Assembly (NCBI GenBank): GCA_025934545.1
Contig: JAICXV010000150.1
Span: 1 to 6,182 of the forward strand
From: Verrucomicrobiia bacterium
GTDB lineage: Bacteria > Verrucomicrobiota > Verrucomicrobiia > Limisphaerales > Palsa-1400
Direction: 5' to 3'
Length of the DNA: 6,182 nt
A program made the position numbers and the translations under genes. This document shows positions 1 to 6,182 of this stretch, piece after piece. Positions within the stretch are counted from its first letter, which is position 1. Every line of letters starts with the position of its first letter. Under the pieces are notes generated by a model. It made no database searches. It had not been told where the DNA came from and saw only the letters and a list, made by a program, of their open reading frames with translations.

Positions 1-163
1 AATCGTTGCCATCGACATCGAAGACGTGTGCACCTTTGACCTCGTTCGCAAAAAACGGCGTTCCGCCGACGCCGCGAAACGCGCGCACCGGCGAATTCAC
101 GCCGCCCGGAATATATTTCAGCGCCTCGGCGAACAGTTCTTCGGATTTGGCGTGGGAAATCAT
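1..163 (-). CDS. hemL: Glutamate-1-semialdehyde 2,1-aminomutase, N-terminal part (cut by window edge)
   Basis: This pyridoxal-phosphate enzyme converts glutamate 1-semialdehyde to 5-aminolevulinate, the last step of the C5 route to haem and other tetrapyrroles, in the cytoplasm. Only 54 complete codons are present, and the reading frame is open to the left edge. The translation begins [20 protein letters not shown] and carries the very typical HemL N-terminal block [10 protein letters not shown] at residues 20-29, then RGVGGTPFF (30-38) and [12 protein letters not shown] (43-54), where the family has a KGAxxxDVDGN motif. The catalytic lysine and cofactor-binding residues lie outside the window. 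The ATG is chosen because it gives the usual family N-terminus. It lies one base after the purH TAA stop (TAA-A-ATG), so translation is probably coupled to purH. I see no clear Shine-Dalgarno sequence. Identity is near certain; whether the rest of the gene is intact cannot be judged. Confidence 0.93.
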   Translation of the reverse strand, partial: MISHAKSEELFAEALKYIPGGVNSPVRAFRGVGGTPFFANEVKGAHVFDVDGND

Positions 164-164
164 T

Positions 165-1721
165 TTAATGTCGGAAATGTCTAACGCCGGTAAATGCCAT
201 TGCAATTCCGCGTTCGTCGGCTGCAGCGATCACTTCAGCATCGCGCACGGAACCGCCCGGTTGAATCGCAGCCGTTGCCCCGGCTTCGCCAGCGGCAATC
301 AGACCGTCCGCAAATGGGAAAAATGCGTCGCTGCAAACCACGCTGCCTTTGAGCGAGAGCCCAGCTTCACCGGCTTTCCAAACGGCGATGCGACTGGAAT
401 CGACCCGGCTCATCTGACCGGCGCCCACACCGAGCGTTCGATCCGAACCGACGTAGACAATCGCATTCGATTTAAGATGTTTCACGACGCGCCAACCAAA
501 CAGCATCGCCGCTTTTTCAGCATCTGTCGGTTTTCGTTTCGTCACGAACTTCAGGTCGGCTTCGCGAATGACTTTGGAGTCAGGCTGTTGTGCCAGCACC
601 GATCCGGCGCCGACACTCCGCAACTGAAGCTCCGATGTGCACGGCGATTTTAGCATTTTCAAAAGCCGTAGATTCTTTTTCTTTTGCAGAATTTCAAGAG
701 CGTCTGCCGCGAAGTCAGGCGCGATGATGACCTCGCTGAAAATTTCCGCAATCGCTTCGGCGCAAGCAACGTCCAGAGTGCGATTGACGGCGATGATGCC
801 GCCGAATGGGGCTTGTTTATCCGTAGCGAAGGCTTTGTCCCATGCTTCACGCAAATTGCTCCCCTGCCCCACCCCACACGGATTGGTGTGTTTAAGAATC
901 GCCAGAGTTGGCGCTTCGTCTTCAAATTCCGAAATCAACATCGCGGCTGATGTGAGATCGAGAATGTTGTTATAGGAAAGTTCCTTGCCGTGCAGTTGTT
1001 GAAAATAGTCCGAAAATTTTCCGTAAAGAGCCGCATTTTGATGCGGGTTCTCGCCGTAACGTAAAGACTGCACGCGAGGCAGGGTCACCTGCAGTTTGTC
1101 CGGCAGCGCCGCAGCGGAGGTTTCTTTCGCGCCAAATTCTTTGCTTAAATAATTGGCGATTGCGCCATCATATTTCGAAGTCGTTGCAAAAACCTTTGCG
1201 GCCAACCGCCGTCGCAGTTCCAGTGTTGTATTCCCCTTCTTAGTGACTTGATCAGCAACTTCGGCGTAATCCATTGGATCGATGACAACGGTGACGCTGT
1301 CGTGATTTTTGGACGCGCTGCGCAACATCGCCGGCCCGCCGATGTCGATATTCTCAATCGCTTCTTCGAGAGTGACGTTCGGTTTGGCGATGGTTTGTTC
1401 GAAGGGATAAAGATTCACCACCAACAAATCGATCGGGTTAATCTCGTGTTTTTTGACGGCGGCTTCGTGCGTGGCGTTGCCGCGGATGTAAAGCAGCCCA
1501 CCGTGAACTTTCGGATGCAACGTTTTGACGCGGCCATCGAGCATTTCGGGGAAGCCGGTATAGGCGCTGAGGTCGCTGACGATGAGGCCGGCTTCGCGTA
1601 GCGTTTTGGCGGTGCCGCCCGTGGAAATAATTTCCACACCGGAAGCGGCGAGCGCTTGGGCGAACGGAAGTAAACCTGTCTTATCAAAAACGGAAATAAT
1701 AGCGCGTTGAATCTTCGGCAT
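165..1721 (-). CDS. purH: Bifunctional AICAR transformylase / IMP cyclohydrolase
   Basis: PurH catalyses the last two steps of de novo purine synthesis: formyl transfer from 10-formyltetrahydrofolate to AICAR, then ring closure of FAICAR to IMP. The protein is 518 residues, normal for the family. The N-terminal MGS-like cyclohydrolase domain (about 1-145) shows STGGTAKTL (33-41), [20 protein letters not shown] (56-75) and the [13 protein letters not shown] segment (124-136). The C-terminal transformylase domain shows RYGENPHQ (221-228), LKHTNPCG (276-283) with the catalytic Lys277-His278 pair, QAPFGGII (303-310), [10 protein letters not shown] (464-473) and the terminal GVRHFRH. All expected motifs are present, with no frameshift or truncation. 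The ATG start gives the usual N-terminus ([12 protein letters not shown]). The gene lies 58 bases downstream of xfp on the same strand, with its own candidate promoter in that gap, and runs straight into hemL. The upstream metabolic genes have no direct link to purine synthesis. Confidence 0.97.
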   Translation of the reverse strand: MPKIQRAIISVFDKTGLLPFAQALAASGVEIISTGGTAKTLREAGLIVSDLSAYTGFPEMLDGRVKTLHPKVHGGLLYIRGNATHEAAVKKHEINPIDLLVVNLYPFEQTIAKPNVTLEEAIENIDIGGPAMLRSASKNHDSVTVVIDPMDYAEVADQVTKKGNTTLELRRRLAAKVFATTSKYDGAIANYLSKEFGAKETSAAALPDKLQVTLPRVQSLRYGENPHQNAALYGKFSDYFQQLHGKELSYNNILDLTSAAMLISEFEDEAPTLAILKHTNPCGVGQGSNLREAWDKAFATDKQAPFGGIIAVNRTLDVACAEAIAEIFSEVIIAPDFAADALEILQKKKNLRLLKMLKSPCTSELQLRSVGAGSVLAQQPDSKVIREADLKFVTKRKPTDAEKAAMLFGWRVVKHLKSNAIVYVGSDRTLGVGAGQMSRVDSSRIAVWKAGEAGLSLKGSVVCSDAFFPFADGLIAAGEAGATAAIQPGGSVRDAEVIAAADERGIAMAFTGVRHFRH

Positions 1722-1734
1722 ACGAGCGGACTCA

Positions 1735-1761
1735 ATTTTACAGAAGAAGGCGGGCAGTCAA
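1735..1761 (-). promoter_or_regulatory. Candidate sigma-70-type promoter for purH-hemL
   Basis: On the minus strand the xfp-purH gap contains TTGACT (1761-1756; five of six bases match TTGACA), a 15-base spacer, and TAAAAT (1740-1735; five of six match TATAAT) preceded by TG. The spacer is shorter than the ideal 17. Transcription would begin about 7 bases from the purH ATG, giving a nearly leaderless message, which fits the lack of a clear ribosome binding site there. This is a prediction from hexamer matches only. It would let purH-hemL be expressed independently of ackA-xfp, though read-through from xfp is also possible. Confidence 0.45.
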
Positions 1762-1779
1762 TGGTAAGTTAAATCGTTA

Positions 1780-4200
1780 TTAGTTCTTACCACCGCTCCA
1801 TTTCCAATCGCGGATTTCGGGCATATCTTCACCGTGTTCGCGAATGTAGCGTTTGTGTTCCATCAGCTTGTTTTGCAGAGCTTGTTTCACGTAGGCGGCG
1901 CGCGAGCCCAGTTGCGGCAGACGGTCGATGACATCGCCAACAAGATGAAAACGGTCCAGGTCGTTCATCACGACCATGTCGAACGGCGTGGTGGTCGTGC
2001 CTTCTTCTTTGTAGCCGCGGACATGGAGGTTTTGGTGATTGGTGCGTCGGTAGGTCAGGCGATGAATCAGCCACGGATAACCGTGGAAGGCGAAGATGAT
2101 TGGTTTGTCCGTCGTGAACAGATCGTCGAAGTCGACGTCGGATAATCCGTGAGGATGTTCAGTGCGCGGCTGCAGCTTCATCAAGTCGACGATGTTGATC
2201 ACTCTTACTCTAATTTTCGGAAGAAGTTTCCGAAGGAGTTCGACCGCGGCCAACGTCTCCAACGTCGGCACATCGCCGCAACAGGCCATGACCACATCGG
2301 GTTCTTTGCGTTTATCGCTGCTCGCCCATTCCCAAATTCCGATGCCAGCGGTGCAATGTTTGATCGCAGCTTCCATGTCGAGCCATTGCGGAGCGACTTG
2401 TTTGCCAGCAACGATAACGTTGACGTAATTGCGACTGCGCAAACAGTGGTCGGTTACGGAAAGGAGTGTGTTCGCATCGGGCGGAAGATAGACGCGGATG
2501 ACTTCGGCTTTTTTATTCACCACGTGGTCGATGAAGCCGGGGTCTTGATGGCTAAAACCATTGTGATCCTGACGCCAGACGTGCGAGGTCAGCAGATAAT
2601 TTAGCGAAGCGATTGGCCGACGCCACGGTATGTGGCGCGTGACTTTGAGCCACTTGGCGTGCTGGTTGAACATTGAATCGATGATGTGGATGAAAGCTTC
2701 GTAGCAACTGAAGAAGCCGTGGCGGCCGGTAAGCAAGTATCCCTCGAGCCAGCCCTGGCAATTGTGTTCGCTGAGGACTTCCATGACACGGCCGTTTGGC
2801 GAAACGTTTTCGTCGGTCGGCAGAATCGTTGCCATCGAGCAGCGTTTGTCGACTTCGAACACGGCGTTCCAGCGGTTGGATGCTGTTTCGTCGGGACTGA
2901 AAACGCGAAAGTTCGTCGAGTTTGCTTTAAGCACGTCCCGAATGAACTCACCTTGAACCTTGGTGGCGGAAACTTCGACGGCGCCGGGTTTGGAAACTTT
3001 CACGGCATATTTGGAAAAGTCGGGCATACGCAGATCGCGCAGCAGGATTCCACCGTTGGCATGTGGGTTGGCGCTCATCCGACGGTCGCCTTCGGGAGCG
3101 AGTTCAGCGAATTCAGTTTTCAAGGTGCCGTTCTTGTCGAAAAGCTCTTGCGGCTTGTAACTCTTCATCCAACGCTCGAGGAGCTTGACGTGGCGGCTCT
3201 TGGTCATGTCGGACATTGGGACCTGGTGGGAGCGAAACGAATTCTCCGCTGGCTTGCCGTCGATTTCTTTGGGGCCGGTCCAGCCTTTTGGAGTTCGAAG
3301 GATGATCACCGGCCATTGCGGACGAGTGAGATTCTTTTTGATTCGCGCATTTTGCTGGATCGATTTGATTTCGGCGAAGATGGTGTCGAGCGTTGCGGCC
3401 ATCACCTGGTGCATTCGCGCGGGTTCGTCGCCTTCGACGAAATAAGGTTTGTAGCCGTAGCCGCGGAAAAGTTCGTCGAGTTCGTTTTGTGGAATGCGCG
3501 CCAGGACAGTTGGCCCGGCGATTTTGTAGCCGTTGAGATGAAGGATCGGCAGGACGGCGCCATCGCGTGCCGGATTGAGGAATTTATTGGAGTGCCAGCT
3601 TGTTGCGAGCGGACCGGTTTCGGCTTCGCCGTCCCCTACGACACAGGCGGCAATGAGATCCGGATTATCGAAAACTGCACCGAATGCGTGTGAGAGCGAG
3701 TAACCGAGTTCGCCCCCTTCATGGATCGAACCAGGTGTTTCTGGAGCGACGTGACTCGGAATTCCGCCCGGGAACGAGAATTGTTTGAAAAGTTTGCGCA
3801 TCCCCTCTTCGTCTTGCGAGATGTTTGGATAGATGTCGCTGTAAGTCCCTTCAAGATACGTGTTGGCGACCAGGCCGGGACCGCCGTGGCCCGGACCCGC
3901 GATGTAAATCATGTTCAGGCCGCGCGTTTTAATGATGCGGTTGAGGTGGACGTAAATGAAATTCTGGCCGGGTGTTGTACCCCAGTGACCGAGAAGACGA
4001 GGTTTGATGTCGGTGCGCGCGAGCTTCTTTTTGAGCAGCGCATTTTTATACAAATAGATTTGGCCGACGGACAGATAGTTTGCAGCGCGCCACCAGGCGT
4101 CAATTTTGCGGAGTTCTTCTGGCGTGAGTGGTGCGGCGCTGGTCTCAGTCGGTACTTTGCGAGGTCCGCGGGAGAGGCGAGCCGCTTCGGAATATTTCAT
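1780..4200 (-). CDS. xfp: Phosphoketolase (xylulose 5-phosphate, possibly also fructose 6-phosphate)
   Basis: This thiamine-diphosphate enzyme cleaves xylulose 5-phosphate plus phosphate into acetyl phosphate and glyceraldehyde 3-phosphate; some members also use fructose 6-phosphate, giving erythrose 4-phosphate. It is cytoplasmic. At 806 residues it has normal full length. Visible features in order are [11 protein letters not shown] (71-81) with active-site His72, GPGHGGPG (102-109) with His105, family signature EGGELGY (161-167), the ThDP/metal motif GDGEAETGP (189-197) ending at Asn223 in [15 protein letters not shown] (435-443), [12 protein letters not shown] (477-488) with the conserved glutamates, [17 protein letters not shown] (539-555) and the C-terminal [17 protein letters not shown] segment (726-742). 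His72 and His105 align by motif with His64 and His97 of the Bifidobacterium breve enzyme, from memory of that sequence. The ATG overlaps the ackA stop (ATGA) and is preceded by GGGGGA at 7 bases. Substrate preference cannot be read from sequence, so the symbol xfp is conventional. Confidence 0.97.
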   Translation of the reverse strand: MKYSEAARLSRGPRKVPTETSAAPLTPEELRKIDAWWRAANYLSVGQIYLYKNALLKKKLARTDIKPRLLGHWGTTPGQNFIYVHLNRIIKTRGLNMIYIAGPGHGGPGLVANTYLEGTYSDIYPNISQDEEGMRKLFKQFSFPGGIPSHVAPETPGSIHEGGELGYSLSHAFGAVFDNPDLIAACVVGDGEAETGPLATSWHSNKFLNPARDGAVLPILHLNGYKIAGPTVLARIPQNELDELFRGYGYKPYFVEGDEPARMHQVMAATLDTIFAEIKSIQQNARIKKNLTRPQWPVIILRTPKGWTGPKEIDGKPAENSFRSHQVPMSDMTKSRHVKLLERWMKSYKPQELFDKNGTLKTEFAELAPEGDRRMSANPHANGGILLRDLRMPDFSKYAVKVSKPGAVEVSATKVQGEFIRDVLKANSTNFRVFSPDETASNRWNAVFEVDKRCSMATILPTDENVSPNGRVMEVLSEHNCQGWLEGYLLTGRHGFFSCYEAFIHIIDSMFNQHAKWLKVTRHIPWRRPIASLNYLLTSHVWRQDHNGFSHQDPGFIDHVVNKKAEVIRVYLPPDANTLLSVTDHCLRSRNYVNVIVAGKQVAPQWLDMEAAIKHCTAGIGIWEWASSDKRKEPDVVMACCGDVPTLETLAAVELLRKLLPKIRVRVINIVDLMKLQPRTEHPHGLSDVDFDDLFTTDKPIIFAFHGYPWLIHRLTYRRTNHQNLHVRGYKEEGTTTTPFDMVVMNDLDRFHLVGDVIDRLPQLGSRAAYVKQALQNKLMEHKRYIREHGEDMPEIRDWKWSGGKN

Positions 4201-5408
4201 GGTTTTATCCCCCGTTCGTTTGCCAGCAACGCGCTGACGGTTTGGACAATGAACAGTTCTTCGTCGGTTTTGATCACGCGCGCTGTAATCTCGCTATTGT
4301 CGGACGAAACAATCGGCGCGTTTTGCGCGTTTGCAACCGGGTCGATTTTGATACCGAGAAATTCCAATCCGGCACAGATGCGCGCGCGGATTTCGGGCAC
4401 GTTTTCGCCGATGCCCGCCGAAAAGATCACGGTGTCGACGCCACCCATTGTTGCGGCGAGTGCCGCCAGATGTTTTTTGGCGTTGTAACAAAATGAGGCG
4501 ACGGCATCGGCGGCGCGGGAATCAGTTTGTTCGACGCGGAGGAGGTCGCGCATGTCTGAACTAATTTCAGAAATTCCGAGCATTCCGGATTCGGCATTGA
4601 CCATATGATTGAACTGGTCAGCCGACATGTTTTCGCTGTGAGCGAAATAGGCGGCAAGACTCGGATCGAGATCGCCACTACGACGGCTCATGACCAGGCC
4701 CGCGGTAGGCGTGAAGGACATGGTCGTGTCGACGCTGCGACCTTGGTGCACCGCGGTCATGCTCGCGCCATTCCCGAGATGCGCGATGATGACGCGGCCG
4801 GCGGCTACTTCTGAACCCGCGAGTCGCGCCAATTCCTGTATCATACATGAGCAGGACAAGCCGTGGAAGCCGTAGCGGCGAACGCCGTTTTGTTCGTACT
4901 TGCGCGGAATGGGCAACAGATAGGCAACGCGCGGAAGATCGCGATGAAAGACAGTGTCGAAACAGGCGAACTGTGGCACGGCTGGATAGTGCTTCACGAA
5001 GGACCGCATCAACTCGATTTCGGCGGGAAGGTGTTCGGGGTCGAATGGGCTGAGGCGTTCGAGTTCCAGGAGCATTGAAGAAGTAACTCGCTGATGCTCG
5101 CGGTAGGTCGAGCCGCCGTGGACGACGCGGTGGCCAATAGCGGCGAGAGTGTTGTTGCCAAGGGATTGTTGAATACGCTGCAAAAGTAAAGGGACGCAGT
5201 CGCCATGATTGGAAACGTTCACACTGTGTCGTTCTGAGCCGATGTAAAAGATTGGGTCCGGGAGGCCGATGCGTTCGATCTTGCCGGAGAGGATGCGGGT
5301 GAAGTCGCCCTGTTCAAACGCTTTGGTGCCACGCGCAGCTCTATTGTGGGTGAAGACAGCGAACCTGAGGCTGGAGGAACCGCCGTTGATTGTCAGGATT
5401 GCAGGCAC
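4197..5408 (-). CDS. ackA: Acetate kinase
   Basis: Acetate kinase interconverts acetyl phosphate plus ADP and acetate plus ATP in the cytoplasm. Here it would harvest ATP from the acetyl phosphate made by the phosphoketolase encoded next to it. From the GTG start at 5408 it has 403 residues, normal for the family, and begins [16 protein letters not shown], where AckA proteins usually begin. Numbered from this GTG, expected active-site residues are Asn8 (INGGSSS), Arg94 (GHRVVHGG), Asp151 (CFDTVFH), His182 (YGFHGLS), Arg243 (RSGDLDP) and Glu383/384 (TDEELF), nearly the same numbers as in the Methanosarcina enzyme. Other motifs are AHLGNGAS (209-216) and [12 protein letters not shown] (330-341). 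The frame extends upstream to a TTG at 5468, which would add 20 unconserved residues and leave only 3 bases before the divergent gene. I prefer GTG, although it lacks a clear ribosome binding site. One oddity is that the second His of the usual FHGTSH motif is Cys186 (FHGLSC). Its stop overlaps the xfp start. Confidence 0.95.
   Translation of the reverse strand: MPAILTINGGSSSLRFAVFTHNRAARGTKAFEQGDFTRILSGKIERIGLPDPIFYIGSERHSVNVSNHGDCVPLLLQRIQQSLGNNTLAAIGHRVVHGGSTYREHQRVTSSMLLELERLSPFDPEHLPAEIELMRSFVKHYPAVPQFACFDTVFHRDLPRVAYLLPIPRKYEQNGVRRYGFHGLSCSCMIQELARLAGSEVAAGRVIIAHLGNGASMTAVHQGRSVDTTMSFTPTAGLVMSRRSGDLDPSLAAYFAHSENMSADQFNHMVNAESGMLGISEISSDMRDLLRVEQTDSRAADAVASFCYNAKKHLAALAATMGGVDTVIFSAGIGENVPEIRARICAGLEFLGIKIDPVANAQNAPIVSSDNSEITARVIKTDEELFIVQTVSALLANERGIKP
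4208..4213 (-). promoter_or_regulatory. Ribosome binding site of the phosphoketolase gene
   Basis: On the minus strand GGGGGA sits 7 bases upstream of the xfp ATG, inside the last codons of ackA. It is the clearest purine-rich Shine-Dalgarno-like site in the window and fixes the xfp start at 4200. The start and the ackA stop share the bases ATGA, so re-initiation by ribosomes finishing ackA is also likely. Confidence 0.65.
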
Positions 5409-5414
5409 GCTTTG

Positions 5415-5433
5415 AACTGTAAAACGAACAGTT
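5415..5433. repeat. Short inverted repeat in the ackA leader
   Basis: AACTGT (5415-5420) and ACAGTT (5428-5433) are exact inverted copies around a 7-base loop. In the minus-strand transcript this would fold into a small stem-loop ending 6 bases before the ackA GTG start and beginning near the transcription start predicted from the candidate promoter. It could be a 5'-end stabilising hairpin, a regulator-binding dyad, or chance; six-base arms are weak evidence. Confidence 0.3.
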
Positions 5434-5439
5434 GCTTTT

Positions 5440-5468
5440 GCTATATCCGGTTTAGACTGAAAAGCCAA
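5440..5468 (-). promoter_or_regulatory. Candidate sigma-70-type promoter for ackA-xfp
   Basis: On the minus strand TTGGCT (5468-5463; four of six bases match TTGACA) is followed by exactly 17 bases and then TATAGC (5445-5440; four of six match TATAAT). Transcription would begin near 5433, leaving a leader of about 25 bases before the GTG at 5408. The alternative TTG start codon at 5468 would be the first codon of the -35 element itself, so if this promoter is real that start cannot be used from it. Support is from spacing and partial hexamer matches only. Confidence 0.4.
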
Positions 5469-5471
5469 AAC

Positions 5472-6182
5472 ATGAAAAGCAGGGTTGGTTGGTTGTTGCT
5501 AGCAACGATAATCGTAGGATGCGCCGATGGCAGATTCCGCGAAAACTCGATCGGATCATCGCCCGACGGTGCATATAAAGACCGGGCCTTCACCGAATTT
5601 TTCCGTCGGACCAACGGTTGGGTTTCGGGTGACGGCGCTATTTCCGTCCCCTTGTCCGATGGCCGCGTGTTGTGGTTGTTTGGCGACAGTCATCTTGATG
5701 ACTACGATCCGAAAACAAAGACCACACCCTGCTTGTTTCAATCGCGGAATGCGGCGTTGCTGCAAAAAACAAAAACGAATCTGCGCGACGCAGAGACGTT
5801 AAGAACGTATGGCCCGATCTTTTGGTCCTGGTTCAAGAACACGACGAATAAAGACCTGTGGTTTTGGCCCGCGTGCGGATTTCAACGAAACGATGCATTG
5901 TTTGTTTATCTTTTCTCGCTGAAGAAAACTGGCGAAGGGATGTGGGGTTTTGGCAGCTCGGGCGCCGACCATTGGGCCAAGGTCGAATTTCCGAGCATGA
6001 AGATTCTTGATTACATTCCCCTGCCCTCCTTCGAAGGCGTGCAGATGGGACAAGGCTTCGTTGCTGATGGTGACTGGATTTATGCCTTCGGGGCGAAAGC
6101 AAAGAAACTGAGCGCCGACGTCATCGCGGCAAGGTTCAAGGCTGACGAACCGACCCGTTGGATGTTTTGGAACGGGACGAAT
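5472..6182 (+). CDS. Putative lipoprotein with beta-propeller-like sequence, N-terminal part (cut by window edge)
   Basis: The frame is open from the ATG to the window edge, giving 237 codons with no stop. The first 17 residues form a lipoprotein signal peptide: basic n-region (KSR), hydrophobic core (LLLATIIV) and lipobox IVGC with the lipidated Cys17. The next residue is Ala, so an outer-membrane or periplasm-facing location is plausible. The mature part is rich in aromatic residues. It contains GWVSGDGAISVPL (49-61) followed by DGRVLWLFGDSH (63-74), and similar strand-like pieces recur: NDALFVYLF (140-148) and DGDWIYAFG (199-207). This pattern resembles blades of a beta-propeller, as in uncharacterised secreted families of the DUF5005/DUF4185 kind that are often near carbohydrate-active enzymes; that assignment is from memory and uncertain. 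No catalytic residues can be named. It is divergent from ackA, with starts 63 bases apart. No strong ribosome binding site is seen. Confidence 0.8.
   Translation, partial: MKSRVGWLLLATIIVGCADGRFRENSIGSSPDGAYKDRAFTEFFRRTNGWVSGDGAISVPLSDGRVLWLFGDSHLDDYDPKTKTTPCLFQSRNAALLQKTKTNLRDAETLRTYGPIFWSWFKNTTNKDLWFWPACGFQRNDALFVYLFSLKKTGEGMWGFGSSGADHWAKVEFPSMKILDYIPLPSFEGVQMGQGFVADGDWIYAFGAKAKKLSADVIAARFKADEPTRWMFWNGTN

Noticed and set aside
6..653. 215-codon open frame on the plus strand at the left end
   Set aside because: It lies antisense to purH and the start of hemL, both firmly identified. Its translation shows no recognisable family and is rich in residues typical of an antisense shadow.
1762..1792. 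Inverted repeat TGGTAAG/CTTACCA around the xfp stop, considered as a terminator
   Set aside because: The arms are only seven bases with a 17-base loop, they are A/T-rich, and no run of T follows on the minus strand. It does not look like an intrinsic terminator.
2824..2838. 15-base sequence AATCGTTGCCATCGA repeated exactly from positions 1-15
   Set aside because: Both copies lie in conserved codons of different proteins (hemL and xfp) and in different contexts, so a coincidence is more likely than a repeat element.
2686..3693. 335-codon open frame on the plus strand, antisense to xfp
   Set aside because: Long antisense frames arise from codon bias opposite a conserved gene. The xfp frame has all family motifs through this region, and the antisense translation has none I recognise.
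3721..4488. 255-codon open frame on the plus strand crossing the ackA-xfp junction
   Set aside because: It is antisense to two conserved genes with intact motifs. Nothing in it resembles a known protein.
5432..5458. TTGCTT and TAGACT as a plus-strand promoter for the lipoprotein gene
   Set aside because: The spacer is 15 bases and the matches are weak. The gene must have a promoter in or near this region, but I cannot place it with support.
5495..5506. Perfect 12-base palindrome GTTGCTAGCAAC within the lipoprotein signal peptide codons
   Set aside because: One or two such palindromes are expected by chance in a window of this size, and it lies inside coding sequence. No second copy supports an operator.

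Overview
The window is a compact, gene-dense stretch of chromosome of ordinary metabolic character, with moderate G+C. It holds five protein-coding genes, two of them cut by the window edges. Four lie head to tail on the minus strand in the order ackA, xfp, purH, hemL (read right to left), and one lipoprotein gene is divergent on the plus strand. No RNA genes, mobile elements, CRISPR arrays or phage genes were seen. The largest gap between genes is 63 bases if ackA starts at its likely GTG.

Right part, minus strand: ackA (acetate kinase) and xfp (phosphoketolase) overlap by four bases (ATGA) and clearly form one operon. Phosphoketolase splits xylulose 5-phosphate (and, in some members, fructose 6-phosphate) with inorganic phosphate to give acetyl phosphate. 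Acetate kinase then turns acetyl phosphate into acetate and ATP. The pair is a complete phosphoketolase bypass that needs no phosphotransacetylase.

Left part, minus strand: purH (last two steps of IMP synthesis) follows xfp after a 58-base gap that holds a good candidate promoter. Its stop codon is one base from the start of hemL (glutamate-1-semialdehyde aminomutase, tetrapyrrole synthesis), of which only the first 54 codons are inside the window.

Right edge, plus strand: a gene with a lipoprotein signal peptide and a beta-propeller-like sequence runs off the end. Its start and the ackA start share a short divergent promoter region.

Organism: a Gram-negative-type bacterium that makes haem by the C5 (glutamate) route and has a phosphoketolase shunt. 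From the general look of the proteins I lean towards Verrucomicrobiota or a similar environmental phylum, but this is a weak inference that needs a database search. I found no evidence for a new biological system. The points worth checking are the ackA start and leader hairpin, a substituted histidine in acetate kinase, the uncharacterised lipoprotein, and the purH-hemL coupling.
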